Below, piece by piece: positions 51,671 to 62,649 of a DNA stretch of 64,000 nucleotides (within the stretch, counting starts at the first letter, position 1; each line of letters begins with the position of its first letter). The notes under the pieces were generated by a model. That model was given only the letters and a program-made list of their open reading frames with translations. It ran no database searches and was not told where the DNA came from. A program made the position numbers and the translations under genes. Source of the stretch: Streptomyces sp. SID8374 (GTDB lineage Bacteria; Actinomycetota; Actinomycetes; Streptomycetales; Streptomycetaceae); assembly GCF_009865135.1 (NCBI RefSeq), contig NZ_WWGH01000001.1, forward strand, positions 1,984,001 to 2,048,000, read 5' to 3'.

Positions 51671-52330
51671 ATGACGACATCCCTTACCGGCAGCGCCTTC
51701 GACTCGCTCCGCCACGACGCCATGCGCGACCAGGAGGCGCTGCGCCAGGCGTACGAGCTTCCCGGCGCCGCGGCCGTACGCAAGCAGATGACCGAACTCA
51801 CCGAGCAGACGCAGCGGTTGATCGGCTGCTCGTCGCTGGTCCTGGTCGCCAGCGCGGACGCCGAGGGCAACTGCGACGTCTCCCCGCGCGGCGGCCCCGC
51901 CGGGTTCGTCTCCGTCCTGGACGCGCGGACGGTGGCGATACCGGACGCGACCGGCAACAAGCGCCTCGACACCTTGCAGAACGTCATCGCCACCGGACGG
52001 GCCGGGCTGCTGTTCCTCATCCCCGGGCGCACGACCACGCTCCGGGTGAACGGCCGGGCCTGCGTCTCCACCCGGCCGGAGCTGCTCTCCCAGCTGACCG
52101 CCGTGGGCAAGCCGCCGGCCAGTGCGCTGGTGGTCGGGATCGAGGAGGTCTACCCCCACTGCCCCAAGTCCCTTCTGCGCAGCGGGGCTTGGAAGCCGGA
52201 GCAGTGGCTGCCCGCGGACGCCCAGCCGACCTCGGCCGAGGTCACACTGGCCCAGCTGCGGATGCCGGAGCTGACGATCGCCGACATCGAACAGGTGGAG
52301 GCGGACTCGCTGAAGTACCGGTACGAGTGA
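51671..52330 (+). CDS. FMN-dependent PPOX family protein (MSMEG_1061-like)
   Basis: A 219-residue split-barrel flavoprotein (SSLVLVASADAEGNCDVSPRGG, AIPDATGNKRLDTLQNVIATGRAGLLFLIPG, TLRVNGRA). This pyridoxamine-phosphate-oxidase-like subgroup is probably an F420/FMN-dependent oxidoreductase of unknown substrate. ATG at 51671. Confidence 0.88.
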   Translation: MTTSLTGSAFDSLRHDAMRDQEALRQAYELPGAAAVRKQMTELTEQTQRLIGCSSLVLVASADAEGNCDVSPRGGPAGFVSVLDARTVAIPDATGNKRLDTLQNVIATGRAGLLFLIPGRTTTLRVNGRACVSTRPELLSQLTAVGKPPASALVVGIEEVYPHCPKSLLRSGAWKPEQWLPADAQPTSAEVTLAQLRMPELTIADIEQVEADSLKYRYE

Positions 52331-52363
52331 CGGGGCGCTCAAGCGCGCGGCGGCCCGTACGGC

Positions 52364-52397
52364 GGTGGGCCCGGATCATCCGTGATCCGGGCCCACC
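52364..52397. terminator. Bidirectional hairpin terminator
   Basis: Perfect 15-bp arms GGTGGGCCCGGATCA and TGATCCGGGCCCACC with a 4-nt loop, between the convergent PPOX and DUF6243 genes. Confidence 0.85.
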
Positions 52398-52421
52398 TTC
52401 GTACGAACTACCGCTCAGGCG

Positions 52422-52643
52422 TCAGCTCTGCGCGGGCGGCGTGTCCTGCCCGCCCGGCTCGGCGGCCGTCGTGGCCGCCTGGGCCTCGGCGCGCTCGCGC
52501 ATCTTGCGTACGAGCTCCTGCTTCTTGTCCTCGGCCGCCTTGCGGTCGGCCCCTCGCGCGGAACCCGCGCCCTGCTGTTCGGCGCGGGACAGCTTCTTGC
52601 GCTGTCCGCCGACGCCGAGAAGGTTGTTGCGGCTCTTGGCCAC
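52422..52643 (-). CDS. DUF6243 family protein
   Basis: A 73-residue, highly charged, helical protein (MAKSRNNLLGVGGQRKKLSRAEQQG, then a Lys/Glu/Ala helix). It matches the small DUF6243 family found in Streptomyces; function unknown, possibly nucleic-acid associated. Confidence 0.8.
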   Translation of the reverse strand: MAKSRNNLLGVGGQRKKLSRAEQQGAGSARGADRKAAEDKKQELVRKMRERAEAQAATTAAEPGGQDTPPAQS

Positions 52644-52830
52644 GGCGTTCTCCCGTTCGTGGTGAGAAGTGAGGAAGGAAGTGATCGGGTGATCGAGATC
52701 GATCCGGTCGATCCGCCGGTCCGGTGGGCGGCGGGTGGTCGGACCCCCGCCGCGCTCTCACTCGTAGATCTGGAAGAACGAAGACATGCCGGAACGGTAC
52801 CCCGCTGCCGGAGCACCCCGCACCAGATTT

Positions 52831-53034
52831 TCAGGCGGTCGGGTCGACCGTCGCCTGGTGGGCCTCGGTCAGGTGCTCCTGGGCCTTCAGCCAGGGCAGG
52901 AACTGCGCGGAGCGGCGCCAGCCGCAGGTGGAGCACGTCAGCTCGCGCGACATGCCCGACTTCCGTACCTGCACGACGTGTTCACGGCCGTGCTGGTCCC
53001 ATCTGGTGACCTTGCTGGTGGTGATCGACGGCAT
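52831..53034 (-). CDS. Small zinc-finger-like protein
   Basis: A 67-residue protein with one C-x-x-C...H-x4-H-like arrangement (LTCSTCGWRRS, QEHLTEAHQAT) after a beta-hairpin region (ITTSKVTRWDQHGREHVVQVRK). Probably binds zinc; function unknown. Confidence 0.75.
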   Translation of the reverse strand: MPSITTSKVTRWDQHGREHVVQVRKSGMSRELTCSTCGWRRSAQFLPWLKAQEHLTEAHQATVDPTA

Positions 53035-53084
53035 CGCGTACCTCCCGGGACGGCGGCGGGGGCTCCGGTGGACTGTACGACGAA

Positions 53085-53114
53085 GCCCCCGGTTCCGTAC
53101 CCGGAACCGGGGGC
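53085..53114 (-). terminator. Hairpin terminator of glyS
   Basis: Perfect 13-bp arms GCCCCCGGTTCCG and CGGAACCGGGGGC with a 4-nt loop, about 30 bp past the glyS stop. Confidence 0.85.
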
Positions 53115-53144
53115 CTCACGCGCCTACAGAGGCGTACGGGAGCG

Positions 53145-54527
53145 TCAGCAGCCGACCAGGCGGGCGCCGAGGTAGGCCTGGATCTGGTCCAGGGAGACGC
53201 GCTCCTGCTTCATCGTGTCGCGCTCGCGCACGGTCACCGCGTTGTCGTCCAGGGTGTCGAAGTCGACGGTCACGCAGAACGGGGTGCCGATCTCGTCCTG
53301 GCGGCGGTAGCGGCGGCCGATGGCGCCCGCGTCGTCGAACTCGATGTTCCAGTTCTTGCGCAGGTCCGTCGCCAGGCCCTTGGCCTTCGGCGAGAGCTGC
53401 GGGTTGCGGGAGAGCGGCAGGACCGCGACCTTGACCGGCGCCAGGCGCGGGTCGAGGCGCATCACGGTGCGCTTCTCCATGACGCCCTTGGCGTTGGGCG
53501 CCTCGTCCTCGATGTAGGCGTCCAGCAGGAACGCCAGCATCGCGCGGCCGACACCGGCCGCGGGCTCGATGACGTACGGCGTCCAGCGCTCGCCGGCCTC
53601 CTGGTCGTAGAACTGGAGGTCGGTGCCCGAGGCCTTGGAGTGGGCCTTGAGGTCGTAGTCGGTGCGGTTGGCCACGCCCTCCAGCTCGCCCCACTCGCTG
53701 CCGCCGAAGCGGAAGCGGTACTCGATGTCCGCGGTGCGCTTGGAGTAGTGGGAGAGCTTCTCCTTCGGGTGCTCGAACCAGCGCATGTTCTCCTCGCGCA
53801 TGCCGAGGTCCGTGTACCAGTTCCAGCGCTGGTCCATCCAGTACTGCTGCCACTCCTCGTCCTCGCCCGGCTTGACGAAGAACTCCATCTCCATCTGCTC
53901 GAACTCACGGGTCCGGAAGATGAAGTTGCCCGGAGTGATCTCGTTCCGGAAGGACTTGCCGACCTGCGCGATGCCGAACGGCGGCTTCTTGCGCGAGGTC
54001 TGCTGCACCTGGCCGAAGTTGGTGAAGATGCCCTGGGCGGTCTCGGGGCGCAGGTAGGCGATGGAGCCGGAGTCCTGGGTGGGGCCGAGGTGGGTGGAGA
54101 GCAGGCCCGAGAACTCCTTGGGCTCCGTGAAGGTGCCCTTGTTGCCGCAGTTGGGGCAGTTGAGGTCGGCGAGGCCGTTGACCGGCGGCTTGCCGTGCTT
54201 CTCCTCGTACGCCTCCTCCAGGTGGTCGGCGCGGTAGCGCTTGTGACAGGAGGTGCACTCGGTCAGCGGGTCCGAGAAGGTGGCGACATGGCCCGAGGCG
54301 ACCCAGACGTCCGGGGCCAGGATGACCGACGAGTCGAGACCGACCACGTCCTCGCGCGAAGTGACCATGTAGCGCCACCACTGGCGCTTCAGGTTCTCCT
54401 TCATCTCGACGCCCAGCGGCCCGTAGTCCCAGGCGGCGCGCTGGCCACCGTAGATCTCACTGGAGGGGTAGACGAAGCCACGGCGCTTGCTCAGGCTGAC
54501 GATGGTGTCGATCTTGTCGGCGGCCAC
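53145..54527 (-). CDS. glyS: Glycine-tRNA ligase
   Basis: A 460-residue class II synthetase of the alpha2 type. It has [16 protein letters not shown] and [15 protein letters not shown] at the start, two CxxC zinc-like pairs (TSCHKRY region and CPNCGNKG) and [13 protein letters not shown]. Motif 2 [19 protein letters not shown] is followed by [16 protein letters not shown]-terminal anticodon-binding domain ([35 protein letters not shown]) completes it. It charges tRNA-Gly. GTG at 54527. Confidence 0.97.
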   Translation of the reverse strand: MAADKIDTIVSLSKRRGFVYPSSEIYGGQRAAWDYGPLGVEMKENLKRQWWRYMVTSREDVVGLDSSVILAPDVWVASGHVATFSDPLTECTSCHKRYRADHLEEAYEEKHGKPPVNGLADLNCPNCGNKGTFTEPKEFSGLLSTHLGPTQDSGSIAYLRPETAQGIFTNFGQVQQTSRKKPPFGIAQVGKSFRNEITPGNFIFRTREFEQMEMEFFVKPGEDEEWQQYWMDQRWNWYTDLGMREENMRWFEHPKEKLSHYSKRTADIEYRFRFGGSEWGELEGVANRTDYDLKAHSKASGTDLQFYDQEAGERWTPYVIEPAAGVGRAMLAFLLDAYIEDEAPNAKGVMEKRTVMRLDPRLAPVKVAVLPLSRNPQLSPKAKGLATDLRKNWNIEFDDAGAIGRRYRRQDEIGTPFCVTVDFDTLDDNAVTVRERDTMKQERVSLDQIQAYLGARLVGC

Positions 54528-54667
54528 GGTGCTCTCTTCATACGACGATGACGAACGGCGAATGATTCAGGTTACCGGCGCGCGCACCCCCTGGATCAAA
54601 TCGGTGCGGGCGCGAGGAGCCGCCCGGCAGCCGCTATGTGATCTTCCGGGCATCTCATCAGCCTTGT

Positions 54668-54682
54668 TGACAATCGTTTCCA
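54668..54682 (+). promoter_or_regulatory. Zur box 1
   Basis: TGACAATCGTTTCCA fits the Streptomyces Zur-box pattern (TGAAAATGATTTTCA-like) and overlaps the TTGACA -35 hexamer (54667-54672). Its centre is 22 bp from box 2. Confidence 0.7.
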
Positions 54683-54689
54683 CTTTTGT

Positions 54690-54704
54690 TGAAAATGACT
54701 GTCA
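54690..54704 (+). promoter_or_regulatory. Zur box 2
   Basis: TGAAAATGACTGTCA is close to the Zur-box consensus and covers the GAAAAT -10-like hexamer and the first base of the znuA ATG (54704). The promoter is predicted to start transcription at or next to that ATG. Confidence 0.75.
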
Positions 54705-55717
54705 TGAACGTACGCCGCCTCATACCCACCACCGCCGTCGCCGGAGCAGTCGTCCTCGGTCTGACCGCTCTCTCCGCCTGCTCCACCTCCGACGCAGCGG
54801 ACGGAGGCAACGGCGACAAGCTCAAGGTGACCGCGTCGTTCTACCCGATGCAGTTCCTGGCCGAGCGGATCGGCGGCGAGCACGTCGCCGTCACCAGCCT
54901 CACCAAGCCGGGCGTGGAGCCGCACGACCTGGAGCTCACCCCCCGCCAGATCGGCTCCATCAGCGAGTCCGACTACGTGCTGTACCTCAAGGGCGTCCAG
55001 CCCGCCGTGGACGACGCGATCAAGCAGTCCGGTGTGAAGAACACCGTCGACGCCGCGACCCTCACCACGCTGGAGAACCACGGCGCCGAGGTCAGCGGCC
55101 ACGACCATGAGCACGAGGACGAGCACGGGGACGAGCACGGCCACGAGGAAGAGGCCCACGAAGAGGGCGACGGCCACAACCACGGCGAGGACGGCGGCGC
55201 CGACCCCCACATCTGGCTGGACCCGGTGAAGTACGCCGAGGTCGCCAAGGGTGTCGGGAAGTCCCTGGAGAAGGCCGACCCCGACCACGCCGCCGACTAC
55301 AAGAAGAACACCGAGGCCCTCGTCGGCGAGCTGGACAAGCTGAACACGGCGTACGAGGCCGGGCTGAAGAACACCGCCACCAAGACCTTCATCACCACCC
55401 ACTCCGCCTTCGGCTACCTCGCCGAGCGCTACGGGCTCACCCAGCAGGGCATCGCGGGCATCGACCCCGAGGCCGAGCCGACCCCCGCCCGGATCCAGGA
55501 GCTCCACACCGTCGCGGAGAAGGAGAAGGCCACCACGGTCTTCTTCGAGACGCTCGCCAGCGACAGGACGGCGAAGACCCTCGCGAAGGACACCGGTCTC
55601 AAGACGGACGTCCTGGACCCGCTGGAGGGAATCACGAAGAAGTCCAAGGGCGCTGACTACATCGAGGTCATGGAGTCCAACCTCGCCGCGTTGCAGAAGG
55701 CACTCGGCGCGAAGTGA
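54704..55717 (+). CDS. znuA: Zinc ABC transporter substrate-binding lipoprotein
   Basis: A 337-residue cluster 9 metal-binding lipoprotein (lipobox LSAC, Cys26). It has the zinc-ligand regions VEPHDLELT, DPHIWLDPVKYAEV and TTHSAFGYLAERYGL, and a His/Asp/Glu-rich loop at about residues 133-160 that is typical of zinc-binding members. It captures Zn2+ outside the membrane for ZnuB/ZnuC. Earlier in-frame ATG at 54695 and TTG at 54686 exist; I prefer 54704 because the promoter and Zur boxes abut it, suggesting a leaderless mRNA. Confidence 0.93.
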   Translation: MNVRRLIPTTAVAGAVVLGLTALSACSTSDAADGGNGDKLKVTASFYPMQFLAERIGGEHVAVTSLTKPGVEPHDLELTPRQIGSISESDYVLYLKGVQPAVDDAIKQSGVKNTVDAATLTTLENHGAEVSGHDHEHEDEHGDEHGHEEEAHEEGDGHNHGEDGGADPHIWLDPVKYAEVAKGVGKSLEKADPDHAADYKKNTEALVGELDKLNTAYEAGLKNTATKTFITTHSAFGYLAERYGLTQQGIAGIDPEAEPTPARIQELHTVAEKEKATTVFFETLASDRTAKTLAKDTGLKTDVLDPLEGITKKSKGADYIEVMESNLAALQKALGAK

Positions 55718-55753
55718 CCCGCACCACTTGTGAAGTTCGGATCGGAGGCGCTC

Positions 55754-56602
55754 ATGCCGGAGCGTGAGAGCACCACTGGCGGCCCTGCGGGCACCACCCG
55801 CGGGCCTGTGCCCGCGGGCACCCCTGGCGGCCCTGCGGGCGCCCGCGAGGCCGTCGTCAGCCTGCGTGGCGCCACGGCCACCCTCGGGGCGCGTCCCGTG
55901 CTGCGCGGGGTGGACCTGACCGTGCGCCGCGGCGAGGTCGTCGCCCTGCTCGGCGCCAACGGGTCCGGCAAGTCCACCGCCGTACGGTCCGCCATCGGCC
56001 AGGTCCCGCTCACCGGCGGCTCCGTCGAACTGTTCGGCACCGAGCTGCGGCGCTTCCGCCAGTGGGGCCGGATCGGTTACGTGCCCCAGCGCACCACGGC
56101 CGCAGGCGGGGTGCCCGCCACCATCCGCGAGGTCGTCGCCTCGGGCCGGCTGGCCCGTACGCGGCTGCGGTGGCCCGGGAAGGCGGACCGGGCGGCCGTG
56201 GACCGGGCCATCGCGTTGGTGGGCCTGTCCGACCGCGCCAAGGACTCCGTGAGCGCCCTGTCGGGCGGGCAGCACCAGCGGGTCCTGATCGCCCGCGCCC
56301 TGGCCGCCGAGCCGGAGCTGCTGATCATGGACGAGCCGATGGCCGGGGTGGACCTGGCCAGCCAGGAGATCCTGGCGGCGACCCTGCGCGAGCAGGTGGC
56401 CCTGAACACCTCCGTGCTCCTCGTGCTGCACGAGCTGGGCCCGCTGGAGCCGCTGATCGACCGGGCCGTGGTCCTGCGCGACGGCTGCGTGACGCACGAC
56501 GGGCCGCCGCCCGAGGCGCTCGGCCAGCACGCGCTGCCCGGCCACGACCACGTACACCCCCACGCGGCCGCCGAGCCCGTACGGACGGGACTGCTGACCT
56601 GA
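55754..56602 (+). CDS. znuC: Zinc ABC transporter ATP-binding protein
   Basis: A 282-residue ATPase with Walker A GANGSGKST, Q-loop YVPQRT, signature LSGGQHQR, Walker B LLIMDEPMAGVD and H-loop LVLHELG. Before the domain is a 30-residue Gly/Pro/Ala/Thr-rich leader encoded by near-repeats of GGCGGCCCTGCGGGC. The His-rich C-terminus (HALPGHDHVHPHAA) may bind zinc. The ATG at 55754 has GGAGG 6 bp upstream; GTG at 55730 is less likely. It powers ZnuB. Confidence 0.92.
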   Translation: MPERESTTGGPAGTTRGPVPAGTPGGPAGAREAVVSLRGATATLGARPVLRGVDLTVRRGEVVALLGANGSGKSTAVRSAIGQVPLTGGSVELFGTELRRFRQWGRIGYVPQRTTAAGGVPATIREVVASGRLARTRLRWPGKADRAAVDRAIALVGLSDRAKDSVSALSGGQHQRVLIARALAAEPELLIMDEPMAGVDLASQEILAATLREQVALNTSVLLVLHELGPLEPLIDRAVVLRDGCVTHDGPPPEALGQHALPGHDHVHPHAAAEPVRTGLLT

Positions 56603-57501
56603 TGTTCCTCGAATTCCTGAACCCTCCCTTCATGCAGCGGGCGCTCGTCGCGGCCGTCCTGGTCGGCATCACCGCGCCCGCCATCGGCATCTACCTGGTG
56701 CAGCGCCGCCAGGCCCTGATGGGCGACGGCATCGGGCACATCGCGATGACCGGCGTCGGCCTCGGCTTCCTGCTCTCCACCAGCCCCGTCTGGATGGCCA
56801 CCGCCGTCGCGGTGGCCGGTGCGGTCGTCATGGAGCTGATCCGCTGGTACGGGCACACGCGCGGCGACCTCGCCCTGGCGATGCTCTTCTACGGGGGCAT
56901 GGCGGGCGGCGTGATGCTGATCAACCTCTCCGACACGGGGTCGAACGCCAACCTGACCTCGTACCTCTTCGGCTCGCTCTCCACCGTCTCCGATTCCGAC
57001 GTCATCGCGATCTGCGTGCTGGCGGCCTTCGTGGTGCTGGTCACCGTGGGGCTGCGGCGGCAGCTGTTCGCGGTCAGCCAGGACGAGGAGTTCGCCCGGG
57101 TGACCGGGCTGCCGGTGCGGGTGCTGAACCTGCTGGTCGCGGTCACGGCGGCCGTGACGGTGACCGTCGCGATGCGGGTCGTCGGGCTGCTGCTGGTCAG
57201 CGCGCTGATGGTGGTGCCGGTGGCGGCCGCGCAGCAGATCACCAAGTCCTTCAAGGTGACGTTCGTGCTTTCCGTGGTGATCGGCACGGCGGTGACCCTG
57301 ACCGGCACGGTGACCTCGTACTACCAGGACGTCCCGCCGGGCGCGACCATCGTGCTGCTGGCCATCGCGGTGTTCGTCGCGCTGACCGCGCTCGCCGCCC
57401 CGCTGGCGAAACGGCGGGCCCGGGCGAGCGAGGCGAAGGGGGCCGAGTGCACCCTGGAGGTACCGGCGGCCCGCCGGTCCTCGGGTGACGTGCGCGTTTG
57501 A
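56602..57501 (+). CDS. znuB: Zinc ABC transporter permease
   Basis: A 299-residue membrane protein with about eight helices, of the ABC-3 family (MQRALVAAVLVGITAPAIGIYLVQRRQALMGDGIGH, AVTAAVTVTVAMRVVGLLLVSALMVVPVAAA). Its ATG overlaps the znuC stop (TGATG), so the two are translationally coupled. It forms the zinc channel. Confidence 0.93.
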   Translation: MFLEFLNPPFMQRALVAAVLVGITAPAIGIYLVQRRQALMGDGIGHIAMTGVGLGFLLSTSPVWMATAVAVAGAVVMELIRWYGHTRGDLALAMLFYGGMAGGVMLINLSDTGSNANLTSYLFGSLSTVSDSDVIAICVLAAFVVLVTVGLRRQLFAVSQDEEFARVTGLPVRVLNLLVAVTAAVTVTVAMRVVGLLLVSALMVVPVAAAQQITKSFKVTFVLSVVIGTAVTLTGTVTSYYQDVPPGATIVLLAIAVFVALTALAAPLAKRRARASEAKGAECTLEVPAARRSSGDVRV

Positions 57502-57566
57502 GTGCGGCGCCCGGGCGGGCTGGCACAATGGCCCGACACATGTACGGGCGACACGAGGAGGCACCT

Positions 57567-58001
57567 GTGGCCACGGCGCCGATCAGTGGCACGAACGCAG
57601 CGCCGGTACGCGGCCGGTCCACCCGGCAGCGGGCGGCGGTGGCGGCGGCCCTCGACGAGGTGGACGAGTTCCGCAGCGCCCAGGAGCTGCACGACGTTCT
57701 CAAGCACCGCGGCGACTCCGTGGGCCTGACCACGGTCTACCGGACCCTCCAGTCCCTCGCGGACGCGGGTGAGGTCGACGTCCTGCGCACCACCGAGGGC
57801 GAGGCCGTCTACCGGCGGTGCTCCACCGGTGACCATCACCACCACCTGGTCTGCCGGCTCTGCGGCAAGGCGGTGGAGGTCGAAGGGCCCGCGGTCGAAC
57901 AGTGGGCCGAGATGATCGCCGCCCAGCACGGCTATGTGAACGTCGCGCACACCGTCGAGATCTTCGGCACCTGTGCGGAGTGCGCCGCGAGCAAGAAGTA
58001 A
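57567..58001 (+). CDS. zur: Zinc uptake regulator Zur (Fur family)
   Basis: A 144-residue Fur-family repressor. The winged helix (TRQRAAVAAALDEVDEFRSAQELHDVLKHRGDSVGLTTVYRTLQSLADAGEV) is at about residues 12-70. The metal sites are in the HHHHLVCRLCGKAVEVEG and CAECAASKK segments, with two CxxC pairs. It senses Zn2+ and represses znu and other genes; its probable boxes lie in front of znuA. GTG at 57567 has a strong GAGGAGGC site. It follows znuB with about 65 bp between. Confidence 0.95.
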   Translation: MATAPISGTNAAPVRGRSTRQRAAVAAALDEVDEFRSAQELHDVLKHRGDSVGLTTVYRTLQSLADAGEVDVLRTTEGEAVYRRCSTGDHHHHLVCRLCGKAVEVEGPAVEQWAEMIAAQHGYVNVAHTVEIFGTCAECAASKK

Positions 58002-58016
58002 ACGCGCGAACGTAGG

Positions 58017-58054
58017 AGGAGGGCGGTCCGGTACGTGTACCGGACCGCCCTCCT
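58017..58054. terminator. Bidirectional hairpin terminator between zur and uppS
   Basis: Perfect 18-bp arms AGGAGGGCGGTCCGGTAC and GTACCGGACCGCCCTCCT with a 2-nt loop, between two convergent stop codons. Confidence 0.9.
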
Positions 58055-58060
58055 TCCACG

Positions 58061-58879
58061 TCACTTCCCGCCGGCCTCCACCGCCTCCGCCCCGCCGAAG
58101 CGGCGGTCGCGCTGGGCGTACTCCAGGCAGGCCCGCCACAGGTCCCGGCGGTCGAAATCCGGCCACAGAACGTCCTGGAAGACCATCTCGGCGTACGCGC
58201 TCTGCCAGATCAGGTAGTTCGAGGTGCGCTGCTCGCCGCTGGGGCGCACGAAGAGGTCCACGTCCGGCATGTCCGGGTAGTAGATGTACTTCTGGAACGT
58301 CTTCTCGTTGACCTTGGACGGGTCCAGCTTCCCGGCCGCCACGTCCTGCGCGAGGCGCTGCGCGGCGTCCGCGATCTCGGCGCGGCCGCCGTAGTTGACG
58401 CAGAAGTACAGCGTCATCTTGTCGTTGTCCTTGGTCTGCTCCTGGGCGACCTGGAGCTCCTGGACGACCGACTTCCACAGCTTGGGCATGCGGCCCACCC
58501 AGCGGATCCGGATGCCGAGCTCGTCCATCTCGTCGCGGCGGCGGCGGATCACGTCGCGGTTGAAGTTCATCAGGAACTTCACCTCGTCCGGCGAGCGCTT
58601 CCAGTTCTCCGTGGAGAAGGCGTAGAGCGAGAGGTTCTTGACGCCCATCTCGATGCACCCCTTGAGGACGTCCATGACGACGCCCTCACCGACCTTGTGG
58701 CCCTCGGTGCGGGGCAGACCCCGCTCCTTGGCCCAGCGGCCGTTGCCGTCCATCACGACGGCGACGTGCTGGGGCACCAGCTCGCCGGGGATCTTCGGAG
58801 GCGTCGCGCCCGAGGGGTGCGGCTCGGGGGTCTTGTACGTGCGCCGGTTACGGCCGCCGAGGATCCCGCGTACTGCCAT
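58061..58879 (-). CDS. uppS: Isoprenyl transferase (undecaprenyl diphosphate synthase type)
   Basis: A 272-residue cis-prenyltransferase with [17 protein letters not shown] (catalytic Asp), [31 protein letters not shown] and [24 protein letters not shown]. It makes the polyprenyl carrier for cell-wall synthesis. Directly upstream is recO on the same strand. Confidence 0.96.
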   Translation of the reverse strand: MAVRGILGGRNRRTYKTPEPHPSGATPPKIPGELVPQHVAVVMDGNGRWAKERGLPRTEGHKVGEGVVMDVLKGCIEMGVKNLSLYAFSTENWKRSPDEVKFLMNFNRDVIRRRRDEMDELGIRIRWVGRMPKLWKSVVQELQVAQEQTKDNDKMTLYFCVNYGGRAEIADAAQRLAQDVAAGKLDPSKVNEKTFQKYIYYPDMPDVDLFVRPSGEQRTSNYLIWQSAYAEMVFQDVLWPDFDRRDLWRACLEYAQRDRRFGGAEAVEAGGK

Positions 58880-58949
58880 GAGGTTCTCAGTCTCCCTGTG
58901 TCACTTCTTTACGAACCGCGTCGCCGCTTGACGTGCTTCAGGGCCCGCG

Positions 58950-59696
58950 TCACTTCTCCACGTACCGCAGCGAGCGCAGGCCGCGCTCCAGATGCCAGTG
59001 CAGATAGGCGGACACCAGCCCGCTCCCCTCCCTGACATGACGCGCCTCGCACGCGTCCGCCGTCGCCCAGTCGCCGCTGAGCAGCGCGCTCAGCAGTTCG
59101 AGTGCCTGTGCCGAGGGTACGACGCTGCCGGGGACCCGGCAGTCACCGCATATGACGCCCCCCGCCGCGACGGAGAAGAACCGGTTGGGACCCGGCATTC
59201 CGCACTTGGCGCAGTCCTCGAAGCTCGGCGCGTACCCGTTCACCGCGAGCGAGCGCAGCAGGAACGCGTCCAGGATCAGATGGGGCGCGTGCTCGCCCCG
59301 GGCGAGGGTGCGCAGGCCGCCGACGAGGAGCAGATACTGCTGGACGGCCGGTTCGCCCTCGTGGTCGGTGAACCGCTCGGCGGTCTCCAGCATCGCGGTG
59401 CCCGCCGTGTAGCGGGCGTAGTCGGCGACGATCCCGCCGCCGTACGGGGCGATGGTCTCGCTCTGGGTGCAGAGCGGCAGGCCCCGGCCGATCAGCTCGC
59501 TGCCCCGGGCGAAGAACTGCACGTCGACGTGGGAGAAGGGCTCCAGGCGGGCGCCGAACTTGGACTTGGTGCGGCGCACCCCCCGGGCGACAGCGCGGAC
59601 CCGGCCGTGGCCCCGGGTCAGGATCGTGATGATCCGGTCGGCCTCGCCCAGTTTCTGCGTACGCAGCACGACGCCGTCGTCCCGGAACAAGCTCAT
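58950..59696 (-). CDS. recO: DNA repair protein RecO
   Basis: A 248-residue recombination mediator with the N-terminal OB fold (SLFRDDGVVLRTQKLGEADRIITILTRGHG) and a central helical domain. The zinc-binding segment CAKCGMPGP...CGDC sits at about 150-175. It loads RecA in the RecF pathway. The ATG at 59696 is the family-conserved start. Confidence 0.96.
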   Translation of the reverse strand: MSLFRDDGVVLRTQKLGEADRIITILTRGHGRVRAVARGVRRTKSKFGARLEPFSHVDVQFFARGSELIGRGLPLCTQSETIAPYGGGIVADYARYTAGTAMLETAERFTDHEGEPAVQQYLLLVGGLRTLARGEHAPHLILDAFLLRSLAVNGYAPSFEDCAKCGMPGPNRFFSVAAGGVICGDCRVPGSVVPSAQALELLSALLSGDWATADACEARHVREGSGLVSAYLHWHLERGLRSLRYVEK

Positions 59697-59744
59697 GGGG
59701 CCATTGTCGCGCACACCCGGACGGCCGTTCGCCTTCAGGAGCCC

Positions 59745-60449
59745 CTAGGAGGGCGTGCGGGCCGCTGCGGCGAGCAGGCGGGCGGTGTCGTCGGACGGGA
59801 GCTTCAGGGCACCGCCCACCGTCGTCAGGACCTCGCGCTCGGCCGGGCTGTAGGGGCCGTCGGCGAGCGCGATCCTGGCGCCCTGGAGGAGGACCGACTC
59901 GCGGCCGGCGGTGGCCAGGTGCGGGGCGAGCGGGGCCAGGACCTCGTGGAGTTCGATGGCGAGGGTCGGGCCGCACGCCTCGGCCGCCGGGTCGGACCCG
60001 GAGCCGTAGCCGGTGTCGGCGGCGAGCACCTCCACCACGGTGTACAGCTGCTCCTGGGTGCAGTCGTCGAGTCCGGCGTCCCGTACGACCCCGACGGCGG
60101 TGTCCAGGACCGTACGGGAGGTGGTCCCGCCGGCCGCGAGGACGGCCAGGGTGACGGTGTGGACGGCCTCCCGGAGCATCGAGGAGAACCGGGTGGTGGT
60201 GGGGTGGTCCAGGGCGTCAGGGGCGAAGCGGGCGCGGCAGGCGGCGCACTCCACGACGGGCCCGGTCTCGCCCCGGCGGGCCAGCGGGATGCCGAGGACG
60301 GTGAGCCGTCGGCGGCCGGTCAGGCGGCGGTAGTTGCGGTCGCCGCCGCAGCCGGGGCAGAAGAAAGCGCCGTCGCCGACGGCGTCCCAGACCGTGCGGA
60401 TGCCGCAGAAGACCGGCCTCAGAGCGCGTTGTCCTTTGGCTGACCGCAC
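59745..60449 (-). CDS. TerB family tellurite-resistance-like protein with zinc ribbon
   Basis: A 234-residue protein with an N-terminal zinc-ribbon pair (FFCPGCGGDRNYRR and CAACRARF). A TerB-like helical domain covers about 85-230 (SSMLREAVHTVTLAVLAAGG, LQGARIALADGPYSPAEREVLTTVGGAL). TerB domains are thought to respond to metals or phage, but the role in this context is unknown. GTG at 60449 has GGAGGT 7 bp upstream. Confidence 0.85.
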   Translation of the reverse strand: MRSAKGQRALRPVFCGIRTVWDAVGDGAFFCPGCGGDRNYRRLTGRRRLTVLGIPLARRGETGPVVECAACRARFAPDALDHPTTTRFSSMLREAVHTVTLAVLAAGGTTSRTVLDTAVGVVRDAGLDDCTQEQLYTVVEVLAADTGYGSGSDPAAEACGPTLAIELHEVLAPLAPHLATAGRESVLLQGARIALADGPYSPAEREVLTTVGGALKLPSDDTARLLAAAARTPS

Positions 60450-60561
60450 GTCGCACACCTCCGTAACGCTCCGGCAACATTGCCGTGTGTTGGACGTGAT
60501 GTTAGCCACATCCACGATGCGGCGTCAGTAGCCCGGAGGCCACAACCCTCGGAATATGGCC

Positions 60562-60596
60562 GAACCCCGACCGCCCGGAGCGGACGGTCGGGGTTC
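60562..60596 (-). terminator. Hairpin terminator of leuA
   Basis: Arms GAACCCCGACCG and CGGTCGGGGTTC with an 11-nt loop, about 60 bp after the leuA stop. Confidence 0.8.
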
Positions 60597-60656
60597 CGGG
60601 ACTGCTGCCGTACGGGGTCGAAGCGGACCTCCGTACGACGGGGGCGTCCGGCCGGA

Positions 60657-62514
<1,858 letters not shown>

Positions 62515-62519
62515 TACGA

Positions 62520-62567
62520 CTACAGACCCTCGCCGCGGCAGCTAAGGAGAAGCAGCCCGAAACGCAT
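62520..62567 (-). CDS. leuA leader peptide
   Basis: A 15-codon frame MRFGLLLLSCRGEGL followed by TAG contains four consecutive leucine codons (CTG CTT CTC CTT). This is the actinobacterial leuA leader-peptide type, in which ribosome stalling under leucine starvation controls leuA expression. A TAGGCT -10-like element (62582-62577) ends about 9 bp before its ATG and no ribosome binding site is seen, so the leader is probably translated from a leaderless transcript. Confidence 0.75.
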   Translation of the reverse strand: MRFGLLLLSCRGEGL

Positions 62568-62649
62568 GATGCGACGAGCCTAGCCGAGGGTGGCCCGGGG
62601 TGTCGGTCCGTATCAGTATGCGGGACCGGGCATCGATGAGGGGAAAACG

